DNA of 12,304 nt, taken from Actinomycetota bacterium. Lineage in GTDB: Bacteria; Actinomycetota; Actinomycetes; Nanopelagicales; Nanopelagicaceae. Under the pieces are notes generated by a model. The model ran no database searches. It was not told the origin of the DNA and saw only the letters and a list, made by a program, of their open reading frames with translations. Shown piece after piece: positions 6,542 to 12,304 of this stretch (the first letter of the stretch is position 1; the number at the start of each line of letters is the position of its first letter). A program made the position numbers and the translations under genes. Where the stretch lies: positions 1 through 12,304 of the forward strand of contig WLQO01000025.1 of assembly GCA_009698295.1 (NCBI GenBank). The letters run 5' to 3'.

Positions 6542-7543
6542 ATGAAAGAACTATCTCCGGATGAGATCCGTTCTTTCCAGCAAGAACGTGGACTACATGT
6601 CACAGGTGAATTAAACGATTCAACACTTCGTGCACTGGAAGAAGCTCGTTGGAAGTTAGGTGATCGCTCACTTAATTTGCAACCTTCGCCAATGATGCGT
6701 GGTGACGATGTCGCGGCACTGCAGGCGCGTTTAACTGAAATGGGTTTTAATTCAGGTCGCGTTGATGGCATCTTTGGCGAACGCACTGAATCAGCAGTTA
6801 AAGAATTCCAGAAATCGGTTGGAATTAAGGTTGATGGCAAATGTGGTCCGGCCACAATTATCGCTTTGATTCGTTTAACAAAAATAGTTTCAGGTGGCGC
6901 ACCCACCCAGATGCGTGAGAGCGCTGCGCAAAGAAATCGTGGACCTGCACTCGCCAACAAGGTAATCGTTATAGATCCCGCTTTCGGTGAGTTAGAAGCA
7001 GAAATTGTTTATGACATTGCACAACGTTTAGAAGGGCGTTTATTGGCACTTGGTGCCAGCGTCTTTTTAACCCGTGGTCCCCGAAATGTACTTACCGAAA
7101 GCCAAATCATCTCTTTCTCAAATAAAAATAGCGCAGACTTGGTAATTTCACTTCACACAGATAGCCATAAAAATTCATCGGCGCATGGAGTTTCAACTTA
7201 TTTTTATGGCAGCGATGCACATGGTGTTCATTCAATAGTCGGTGAAAGGTTTGCATCTCTTGTGCAACGAGAAATTTGCGCGCGTACCGATCTTTTAAAT
7301 TGTCGCACCCATGCCAAAACTTGGGATGTGCTTCGCCTTACCCAAGCGCCGGCAGTTCGCGTTGATTTGGGATATCTGACAAATGATGGCGATGCTGCTC
7401 GTTTAGCGCGCCCTGATTTCCGCGATACTTTGGCTGAGGCTTTTATCATCGCAATTCAACGCCTTTACTTATCAGCAGAAGATGACGCTAAAACTGGAAC
7501 GTTGCGATTATCTGACCTTCGCAGCGCGGGGCTTCGTCGCTAA
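6542..7543 (+). CDS. cwlM: CwlM-like protein: two peptidoglycan-binding domains plus degenerate amidase_3 domain
   Basis: The 333-residue protein has no signal peptide, so it should be cytoplasmic. Residues about 4-35 and 51-113 look like PG_binding_1 repeats (GDDVAALQARLTEMGF, VDGIFGERTESAVKEFQ). Residues about 140-310 match the amidase_3 fold, but key residues differ: the usual DPGHGG zinc histidine is replaced (DPAFGE, F148) and the catalytic glutamate of the VE(L/I)GF motif is Asp (D275 in VDLGYLTN). E152 and H205 (SLHTD) remain. This supports a non-catalytic protein, as reported for mycobacterial CwlM, which regulates MurA and interacts with MurJ rather than cutting peptidoglycan. The tail has TGT (T318, T320) followed by acidic and Leu residues, possibly the counterpart of the CwlM phosphorylated threonine; that is an inference. 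The start has no clear Shine-Dalgarno; TTAGAT ends 5 bases before the ATG. Confidence 0.88.
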   Translation: MKELSPDEIRSFQQERGLHVTGELNDSTLRALEEARWKLGDRSLNLQPSPMMRGDDVAALQARLTEMGFNSGRVDGIFGERTESAVKEFQKSVGIKVDGKCGPATIIALIRLTKIVSGGAPTQMRESAAQRNRGPALANKVIVIDPAFGELEAEIVYDIAQRLEGRLLALGASVFLTRGPRNVLTESQIISFSNKNSADLVISLHTDSHKNSSAHGVSTYFYGSDAHGVHSIVGERFASLVQREICARTDLLNCRTHAKTWDVLRLTQAPAVRVDLGYLTNDGDAARLARPDFRDTLAEAFIIAIQRLYLSAEDDAKTGTLRLSDLRSAGLRR

Positions 7544-7591
7544 ATTTAATGGGTTCGCGCTCACGTGTGCGCATGTGGGAGACTTGATCTT

Positions 7592-8851
7592 ATGTCTGAC
7601 GTATCGGTCCGCTTCCAAACGGGCGCTCCGCAACATTTAGAGGAACGCTTTGCAACTCGCGCCGCCGGAATGTTGCCTTCAGAAATTCGCTCGCTCTTTG
7701 CAGTTGCTTCCCGCCCCGAGATTGTTTCGTTAGCTGGTGGAATGCCAAATCTTTCTGCACTGCCGATGGAGATGATGGCTGGAGTTGTAAGCAAATTAAT
7801 TTTAGATAATGGATCAGAAGCGCTTCAATACGGCAGTGGCCAAGGCCATCCAAAACTTCGTGAACAAATTTGTGACGTTATGGCCCTTGAAGGTATCCGT
7901 GCCAATCCTGATGACATTGTTGTCACAACTGGATCGCAACAAGCTCTTGATTTAATCTCGCGAATCTTTATCGATCCAGGTGATGTTGTTCTCGTCGAAG
8001 CTCCTTCATATGTAGGTGCGCTCGGCACATTTAGACAATATGAAGCATCTGTTGTGCATGTCGAAATGGATATGAACGGTTTAGTTCCAGATTCTCTGCG
8101 TGCGGCAATTAAATCGGTGCGCGCTGCTGGCCGTAAAATTAAATTTCTTTATTTGATTCCGAATTACCAAAACCCAACAGGTGTTTTGCTTCCAGCTGAT
8201 CGCCGCACTGAAATTCTCGCAATCTGCCGCGAAGAAGGAATCTTCGTTGTTGAAGATAATCCTTACGGTCTATTGGGGTTTGAACGCCCGTCGCCGAATG
8301 CGATGCGCGCTGAAGATTCTGAAAATGTTATTTACTTAGGTTCGTTCTCGAAAACAATTGCTTCTGGGCTACGTATCGGTTGGGCGTTGGTTCCACAATC
8401 GCTGAAAGATAAGTTAGTTATTGCATCTGAATCTTCAATTCTCTGTCCTTCAAATTTCACTCAACTTACAATTTCTAGTTATTTAGCTGATCAACCTTGG
8501 CGCGATCAGATCGCATCATTCTGTGAGTTATATAAGGTACGTCGCGATGCGATGTTGGAATCACTTGAAGAGTATTTCCCTAAGGAAGCGACATGGACAA
8601 AGCCGGGCGGCGGATTCTACGTCTGGGTTAACTTGCCACCAGAAATTGATACTAAAGCGATGATGCCAAAGGCGATCGTTGCCAAAGTTGCCTATGTTCC
8701 AGGAACGGCTTTCTATGCCGATGGATTTGGTTCATGGTCTATGCGTCTTTCATATTGCCACCCAACGCCTGAGCGAATCCGTGAAGGCGTTAAAGCTTTA
8801 GGCGGGATTGTTAAGCAAGAGATGTCACGCCGCGGTTCTGAACTTAAATAA
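7592..8851 (+). CDS. PLP-dependent aminotransferase, class I/II (2-aminoadipate / MocR-type fold)
   Basis: From the ATG at 7592 the protein has 419 residues, normal for fold-type I aminotransferases. Signature features are the N-terminal LAGGMPN loop, NPTG (194-197 in NYQNPTG), the PLP-contacting D222 and Y225 (VVEDNPYG), and the Schiff-base lysine K254 in GSFSKTIASGLRIGW. The order and wording of these motifs fit the branch that includes 2-aminoadipate and other broad-specificity aminotransferases, so the substrate is not certain. There is no DNA-binding wHTH domain, so it is not a full MocR regulator. The open frame begins earlier, at GTG 7565, but those nine residues (MCACGRLDL) look non-native, and GGGAG at 7577-7581 sits 10 bases from ATG 7592. 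It lies between cwlM and parB, with its stop only 2 bases from the convergent parB stop. Confidence 0.88.
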   Translation: MSDVSVRFQTGAPQHLEERFATRAAGMLPSEIRSLFAVASRPEIVSLAGGMPNLSALPMEMMAGVVSKLILDNGSEALQYGSGQGHPKLREQICDVMALEGIRANPDDIVVTTGSQQALDLISRIFIDPGDVVLVEAPSYVGALGTFRQYEASVVHVEMDMNGLVPDSLRAAIKSVRAAGRKIKFLYLIPNYQNPTGVLLPADRRTEILAICREEGIFVVEDNPYGLLGFERPSPNAMRAEDSENVIYLGSFSKTIASGLRIGWALVPQSLKDKLVIASESSILCPSNFTQLTISSYLADQPWRDQIASFCELYKVRRDAMLESLEEYFPKEATWTKPGGGFYVWVNLPPEIDTKAMMPKAIVAKVAYVPGTAFYADGFGSWSMRLSYCHPTPERIREGVKALGGIVKQEMSRRGSELK

Positions 8852-8853
8852 CT

Positions 8854-9723
8854 TTATTTACCTTCGATTAAGTCAACAATGCGCTGCAGGTCTTCGCGCC
8901 CAGCAAATTCGATAACAATCTTTCCTTTACCGCCGATGCCTTGGACGCTAACGCGTGTGTCGAGGTAATCACTCAAAAGTTCTGCTGCAGCCAGTGTTTC
9001 ACCACTTGCAGATGCCTTTCCAGATTTTCCAGATCCAGATTTTTTCTTTGGAGAATTTATCGCTACCGCTTCTTCGGTTGCTCTAACGCTTAAACCTTCT
9101 GCGACGATGCGGCCGGCTAACTTTTCAATCTCTGCTTCATCAGTTAAGCCAAGTAAGGCTCGCGCATGTCCGGCAGAAATTACACCTGCTGCAACTTTGC
9201 GTTGCACTGAAATCGGTAAGTTCAACAAGCGCATCGTGTTGGAAATTAACGGGCGTGATCTTCCTAGTTTTGTCGCTAACTCATCATGAGTGCAGTTAAA
9301 GTCGGTAAGAAGTTGGGCATAGGCAGCGCCTTCTTCAAGTGGATTTAATTGGCTGCGGTGAATATTTTCAATTAGCGCTTCTCGCAATAACTCGTTATCT
9401 GGAGTCTGGCGAATAATTACCGGAATACTTTTTAGCCCTGCAGCTTTTGCAGCACGGAAGCGACGTTCTCCCATAATCAATTCATATTTACCTGGAGATG
9501 TTTGGCGTACAACCGGAGGTTGCAAAATACCAATCTCTTTTATAGACGCAGTTAATTCATTTAGCGCAGTCTCATCAAAGACTGAACGTGGTTGGCGCGG
9601 GTTTGGTGAAATTGAATTGATTGAAACTTCGTTCTGTTGTGCAACTTCATTTCCAGCAACGGTAAGCGATGTTGGAATAAGTGAATCTAAATTAGTTCCA
9701 AGCCCACCACGTTTTGCACTCAT
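8854..9723 (-). CDS. parB: Chromosome partitioning protein ParB (parS-binding CTPase)
   Basis: ParB loads on parS sites near the origin, spreads along DNA as a CTP-dependent clamp and works with ParA to segregate chromosomes. The 289-residue protein has the N-terminal NPRQPR motif (41-46), the CTP and arginine-rich GERRFR motif (85-90), the ENIHRSQLNPLEE segment (119-131), a helix-turn-helix (about 147-168, LATKLGRSRPLISNTMRLL), a low-complexity Lys/Gly/Ser linker (about 226-243) and a C-terminal dimerisation domain ending VDLIEGK. The N-terminus (MSAKRGGLGTNLDSLIP) is typical and probably contacts ParA. The start overlaps the parA stop (ATGA), implying translational coupling. Two candidate parS sites lie upstream in parA and rsmG. 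Confidence 0.97.
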   Translation of the reverse strand: MSAKRGGLGTNLDSLIPTSLTVAGNEVAQQNEVSINSISPNPRQPRSVFDETALNELTASIKEIGILQPPVVRQTSPGKYELIMGERRFRAAKAAGLKSIPVIIRQTPDNELLREALIENIHRSQLNPLEEGAAYAQLLTDFNCTHDELATKLGRSRPLISNTMRLLNLPISVQRKVAAGVISAGHARALLGLTDEAEIEKLAGRIVAEGLSVRATEEAVAINSPKKKSGSGKSGKASASGETLAAAELLSDYLDTRVSVQGIGGKGKIVIEFAGREDLQRIVDLIEGK

Positions 9724-10652
9724 GCAATTTCTCCATCGCGTTTGTAATTAATATTTACGACATTTGAATCAAAGTTGATTTCATCCTTTGGTTTGCCGCG
9801 TTCTGCGATCTCACGTGCTACTTGCATATACGCGATTGCTCCTGGAGATAGCGGGTCATAGGTCATTACAGTTTGGTTATATGAAGGCGCTTCGGAAACT
9901 CGCACTGCGCGTGGAATTGGAATATCAATTAACTCGTTTGGAAAGTGTGATCGAACATTTGCGGCAACGTCATTTGATAAACGTGTGCGGCCATCAAACA
10001 TTGTTAAAACAATTGTAGATAGCTCCAAATTAGCGTTCAGCCTCTTTTTCACAATGCCATAAGTTTCAAGAAGTTGTGACAAACCTTCGAGTGCGTAATA
10101 TTCAGTTTGAATTGGGATTAAAAGTTCACGTGCCGCAGCAAGAGCGTTTATTGTCAGCAAGCCAAGTGATGGTGGGCAATCAATAAAGATGTAATCGTAA
10201 TTTGGTGAAATTTCTACGAGCGCTTCTTTTAACCTAAGTTCGCGTGCAACCATTGAAACTAAATTAACTTCAGCGTTTGCAAGAGAAGAATTTGATGGAA
10301 TGCAATCAAGGGAAGGAAAGCCTGCAACTTTTTGAACTACTGATGTAATTGGTTCATCGCCCATTAAAACGTCGTAAATTCCTGCGATATCACGGTGCGG
10401 AACTCCAAGAGCGGTACTTGCATTGCCTTGTGGATCCAGATCGATAACCAGTACTCGCAGCCCTCCCATTGAAAGGGCGGCTGCGATATTTACTGTGGTA
10501 GTCGTTTTGCCGACCCCACCCTTTTGGTTAGCTACTGTGAAGATTCGGGTTGAGGCTGGTTTCGCCATCGACTCTTTTAGCCGGCGGACCCCGACAACCT
10601 TGTTATCTGAGCTACTAGAACCGCCCGAATTTGTTTCACGTGAATCAGCCAC
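9720..10652 (-). CDS. parA: Chromosome partitioning ATPase ParA (Soj)
   Basis: ParA binds DNA non-specifically in its ATP form and is stimulated by ParB to move origin regions apart. The 310-residue protein has the deviant Walker A KGGVGKTT (44-51, with signature K44 and K49), the Walker A' segment DLDPQGN (71-77) and the Walker B FIDCPPSLG. I chose the GTG at 10652, 8 bases after the rsmG stop; only a weak AAAGG lies upstream. The first 34 residues form a polar, Ser-rich extension (GGSSSSDNK), as in other actinobacterial ParA proteins. ATG 10568 (MAKPASTRIF) is a possible alternative start. A parS site lies within the first codons, where it reads Ser-Arg-Glu-Thr (residues 4-7). parB follows with a 4-base overlap. 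Confidence 0.95.
   Translation of the reverse strand: MADSRETNSGGSSSSDNKVVGVRRLKESMAKPASTRIFTVANQKGGVGKTTTTVNIAAALSMGGLRVLVIDLDPQGNASTALGVPHRDIAGIYDVLMGDEPITSVVQKVAGFPSLDCIPSNSSLANAEVNLVSMVARELRLKEALVEISPNYDYIFIDCPPSLGLLTINALAAARELLIPIQTEYYALEGLSQLLETYGIVKKRLNANLELSTIVLTMFDGRTRLSNDVAANVRSHFPNELIDIPIPRAVRVSEAPSYNQTVMTYDPLSPGAIAYMQVAREIAERGKPKDEINFDSNVVNINYKRDGEIA
10632..10647. other. parS centromere site 1 (inside the 5' end of parA)
   Basis: TGTTTCACGTGAATCA matches the classic parS consensus (TGTTTCACGTGAAACA) at 15 of 16 positions; the only difference is T for A at position 14. It lies at codons 3-8 of parA and encodes the Ser-Arg-Glu-Thr of residues 4-7. ParB encoded next door has the usual helix-turn-helix, so binding is expected. 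The difference breaks the palindrome on one side only. Confidence 0.85.
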
Positions 10653-10660
10653 GCGCTTAT

Positions 10661-11290
10661 CTAAGCACCTTTACGTACAGAGATTATTCTTCCAAGCTCA
10701 ATTCCTTCGAGTTTGATCTCGTGGAGCTCGGCTCCTTTAACGCCAACCATCTCGGCAGCAGCCGACTCCCCCTTCATTGCAAGCAGGGACCCTCCAGTTT
10801 TAACCATATGCCAGCTCATCTTCTTCAGCTTCTCAAGGGGTGCAACAGCGCGGGCGGTGACAAAATCCGCGGTTTTCTTAATATCTTGAGCGCGGCCACG
10901 AAGTACCTCAATTGGAAAAGGTAGGTCGGGTATTGCAGCGACCGCCTCATTTAAAAATTCAACCCGTCGCTCCAGCGGTTCAATCAGGGTTACCTGTAAA
11001 TCAGGGCGGGCCAGGGCGATCACAATTCCCGGCAAGCCTGCGCCTGAGCCGATATCAAAGAGGGATGCCCCATTTGGAAGGAGTTGGGTGACTGGCAGGC
11101 AGTTAAAGATATGGCGATCCCAGATCCGCTCGCCCTCGCGTGGGCCAATTAGACCCCGTTCGATTCCTGCACCAACAAGGAAATCGGCGAAAGCGGCGAT
11201 AGCCCCTTCTTGGCCAGGAAAGTACTTGGCGATCAGGGTTTCACGTGAAACTCTTTCAGAAGGGGTTGACTCCGGCTGGAGATTTTCCAT
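10661..11290 (-). CDS. rsmG: 16S rRNA (guanine-527-N7) methyltransferase RsmG (GidB)
   Basis: RsmG methylates N7 of G527 in the 530 loop of 16S rRNA using S-adenosylmethionine; loss is known to give low-level streptomycin resistance in several bacteria. The 209-residue protein has the family segment IWDRHIFN (57-64) and the SAM-binding loop DIGSGAGLPG (79-88), followed by VTLIEPLERRVEFL, and a later FVTARAVAPL motif. Length is normal. It begins 8 bases after the jag stop, with a weak AGGG upstream, and ends 8 bases before the parA GTG, so it is in the yidC-jag-rsmG-parA-parB operon. Residues 15-18 (SRET, within VSRETL) are encoded by a parS sequence. Confidence 0.96.
   Translation of the reverse strand: MENLQPESTPSERVSRETLIAKYFPGQEGAIAAFADFLVGAGIERGLIGPREGERIWDRHIFNCLPVTQLLPNGASLFDIGSGAGLPGIVIALARPDLQVTLIEPLERRVEFLNEAVAAIPDLPFPIEVLRGRAQDIKKTADFVTARAVAPLEKLKKMSWHMVKTGGSLLAMKGESAAAEMVGVKGAELHEIKLEGIELGRIISVRKGA
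11237..11252. other. parS centromere site 2 (inside the 5' end of rsmG)
   Basis: GGTTTCACGTGAAACT contains the full 14-base palindromic core GTTTCACGTGAAAC and differs from the 16-base consensus only at the outermost base on each side. It lies in rsmG, encoding Val-Ser-Arg-Glu-Thr near residues 14-18. It is about 590 bases from site 1 and is the more symmetric of the two, so likely the stronger ParB loading site; that ranking is an inference. Confidence 0.85.
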
Positions 11291-11298
11291 CTAAATCC

Positions 11299-11829
11299 CT
11301 AGGCGGGGTAGATAACTACGAAGCGATTTGGGTCTTCTCCATCAGATTCTGAAGTTAAGCCCAGGGTCTGGATCGTGTCGTGGATGATTTTACGTTCGAA
11401 GGCGTTCATTGGGTCGAGTTTGATAGATGAGCCAGTGGTCTTAGCCTGCTCAGCCATCTTCTCGGCTAGAGCGGTTAGCTCCTTGCGGCGGCCAGCGCGG
11501 AATCCATCAATATCGAGCATTAATCGGCTGCGATCACCGGTTGATGTCTGGACTGCAAGGCGAGTTAACTCCTGGATAGCATCCAAGACTTCACCTTCTT
11601 GGCCAACTAGGTGGCGCAACTTTCCGCCGACGATCGCCAGGCTGGCTCGGTCATTTTCAACATCGATATCTATATCGCCATCAAGGTCTGCAATATCGAG
11701 CAAGCCTTCGAGGTAATCGGCTGCAATATCGCCTTCCTCTTCCAAGCGGGCGATCGTCTTCGGCGCCTTCTTGGTTCCGGTTGTTGCCTCTGCTTCTGCA
11801 TCAAGTACTTCAGTGGTCTCTTCGCTCAT
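11299..11829 (-). CDS. jag: Jag / KhpB RNA-binding protein (KH and R3H domains)
   Basis: The 176-residue cytoplasmic protein has a variable, acidic N-terminus (1-35), a KH-like domain (about 45-110) with a GxxG-type loop GQEG (76-79), and an R3H domain with the defining R146-x3-H150 (MNAFERKIIHDTI), ending in RFVVIYPA. Family knowledge: Jag/KhpB binds RNA, often with KhpA, and is linked to cell division and envelope control in Gram-positive bacteria. It is encoded next to the YidC insertase, as here. It lacks the N-terminal Jag_N domain of Firmicutes, as is usual for actinobacterial members. A strong AAGGAG ribosome site precedes the ATG; the rsmG start follows 8 bases after its stop. Confidence 0.94.
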   Translation of the reverse strand: MSEETTEVLDAEAEATTGTKKAPKTIARLEEEGDIAADYLEGLLDIADLDGDIDIDVENDRASLAIVGGKLRHLVGQEGEVLDAIQELTRLAVQTSTGDRSRLMLDIDGFRAGRRKELTALAEKMAEQAKTTGSSIKLDPMNAFERKIIHDTIQTLGLTSESDGEDPNRFVVIYPA

Positions 11830-11836
11830 TTTCTTA

Positions 11837-11842
11837 CTCCTT
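11837..11842 (-). promoter_or_regulatory. Shine-Dalgarno sequence of jag
   Basis: On the minus strand AAGGAG lies 7 bases before the ATG at 11829, the strongest ribosome site in the window. It sits in the 61-base gap after yidC. The gap is AT-rich with no clear hairpin, so read-through from yidC into jag is likely. Confidence 0.75.
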
Positions 11843-11890
11843 TTTTAAAATTTGGGCTATTTATGCGTTATTGATACTAAATGTCGCAAT

Positions 11891-12304
11891 TTACTTCTTC
11901 TTTTTCTTCTTTGGCTGCTTTCTTTGCCCCTTCACATCGCCCTCTTGGCCACTCTGGCCGAGCTCTGTGTTCTCTGGGTCAATAACTGTTCCGCTTGCAC
12001 CGCGGCTATCTTCCTTTGCTTTATGGGCGCGCTTTCTCTGCAACTCTTCGTATGCAGGCGATCCCGGTGTTGGGTTTCTTTTAATGACATAGAACTGTTG
12101 TCCCCATGTCCAGAAGTTTGTTGTCGACCAGTAAATCAAAACACCGACTGGAAAGTTAACGCCAGAAATTGCAAATATTAATGGGAATAAATACAACATG
12201 ATTTTCTGCTGTTGCAACATCATATTGTTACTTGAATCCATCTTCGGCATTCCTTTAACCATCAACTGGCGTTGAGTTGTAAAGGTTGTTGCAGACATAA
12301 TAAA
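11891..12304 (-). CDS. yidC: Membrane protein insertase YidC, C-terminal part (5' end beyond right edge)
   Basis: The reading frame is open to the window edge: the codons before the Met at 12298 read Phe-Ile, so that Met is internal and the true start lies outside. YidC inserts and folds membrane proteins, alone or with SecYEG. Visible parts are SATTFTTQRQLM (common in actinobacterial YidC), a cytosolic segment, the last membrane helices (IMLYLFPLIFAISGVNFPVGVLIYWSTTNFW) with the conserved FPVGVLIYW turn, and a roughly 60-residue cytoplasmic tail with low-complexity, Gln- and Lys-rich sequence ending in KKKKKK. Such positive tails are thought to help ribosome contact in related proteins. The gene heads the jag-rsmG-parA-parB run. 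Confidence 0.94.
   Translation of the reverse strand, partial: FIMSATTFTTQRQLMVKGMPKMDSSNNMMLQQQKIMLYLFPLIFAISGVNFPVGVLIYWSTTNFWTWGQQFYVIKRNPTPGSPAYEELQRKRAHKAKEDSRGASGTVIDPENTELGQSGQEGDVKGQRKQPKKKKKK

Noticed and set aside
7561..7567. TCACGTG core, possible third parS
   Set aside because: The flanks do not continue the GTTTCACGTGAAAC palindrome; only the seven-base core matches.
7565..7591. Earlier GTG start for the aminotransferase
   Set aside because: It would add only nine residues (MCACGRLDL) and would swallow the GGGAG ribosome site that serves the ATG at 7592.
9811..9817. TCACGTG core inside parA
   Set aside because: Flanks (GATC before, CTA after) do not fit parS; likely chance.
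10126..10132. TCACGTG core inside parA
   Set aside because: The left flank partly fits (AGT) but the right flank is CCG instead of AAAC, so one half-site is missing.
10566..10568. ATG 10568 as the parA start instead of GTG 10652
   Set aside because: Actinobacterial ParA proteins commonly carry an N-terminal extension, and the GTG start fits the 8-base spacing after rsmG and keeps the SRET codons in frame. It cannot be fully excluded.
1..12304. Mobile elements, CRISPR arrays, tRNA or rRNA genes, defence systems
   Set aside because: I looked for transposase motifs, repeated spacers, inverted terminal repeats and cloverleaf or rRNA sequence, and saw none; every gene fits the conserved origin-region housekeeping set or a common transporter or enzyme family.

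Overview
The window is a chromosomal segment from an actinobacterium. It shows the gene neighbourhood that Actinobacteria keep beside the replication origin: yidC, jag, rsmG, parA and parB on one strand, facing a cwlM, trxA, trxB, DUF6049, NUDIX and pcnA block. From memory, the order matches the M. tuberculosis Rv3907c-Rv3921c region (pcnA, mutT4, DUF6049, [murJ, sigM], trxB2, trxC, cwlM, ..., parB, parA, gid, jag, yidC). The moderate, AT-leaning base composition, very short intergenic gaps, several overlapping genes and missing neighbours suggest a small streamlined genome, such as a freshwater or marine planktonic actinobacterium (acI / Nanopelagicales type). That lineage assignment is an inference. 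oriC and dnaA should lie beyond the right edge, past yidC, rnpA and rpmH.

Layout, left to right. Positions 1-689 (minus) hold a DUF5318 zinc-ribbon protein followed by the N-terminus of a class A penicillin-binding protein that runs off the left edge. Positions 713-2020 (plus) hold an MFS transporter whose 3' end overlaps the convergent CCA-adding enzyme gene pcnA (1979-3424, minus). Divergent from pcnA, positions 3457-8851 (plus) hold a NUDIX hydrolase, a short DUF6049 secreted or membrane protein, thioredoxin reductase, thioredoxin, a CwlM-like peptidoglycan-binding pseudo-amidase and a fold-type I aminotransferase. Positions 8854-12304 (minus, transcribed from right to left) hold yidC (3' part only), jag/khpB, rsmG, parA and parB. 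No gene-free stretch exceeds 61 bases. I see no tRNA, rRNA, CRISPR array, insertion sequence or clear hairpin terminator.

How the genes work together: trxB and trxA form a complete thioredoxin couple. The class A PBP, CwlM-like protein and probably DUF6049 and YidC serve the envelope. ParA and ParB, together with two parS sites found inside parA and rsmG, form a chromosome segregation system. pcnA, rsmG and jag act on RNA.

I found no new defence or mobile system here; the region is conserved housekeeping. The points worth a second look are: two parS sites embedded in coding sequence and both read as Ser-Arg-Glu-Thr; a CwlM protein that has lost amidase catalytic residues; the absence of murJ and sigM from their usual slot next to a roughly half-length DUF6049 gene; start sites that look leaderless; and unusually tight or overlapping gene junctions.
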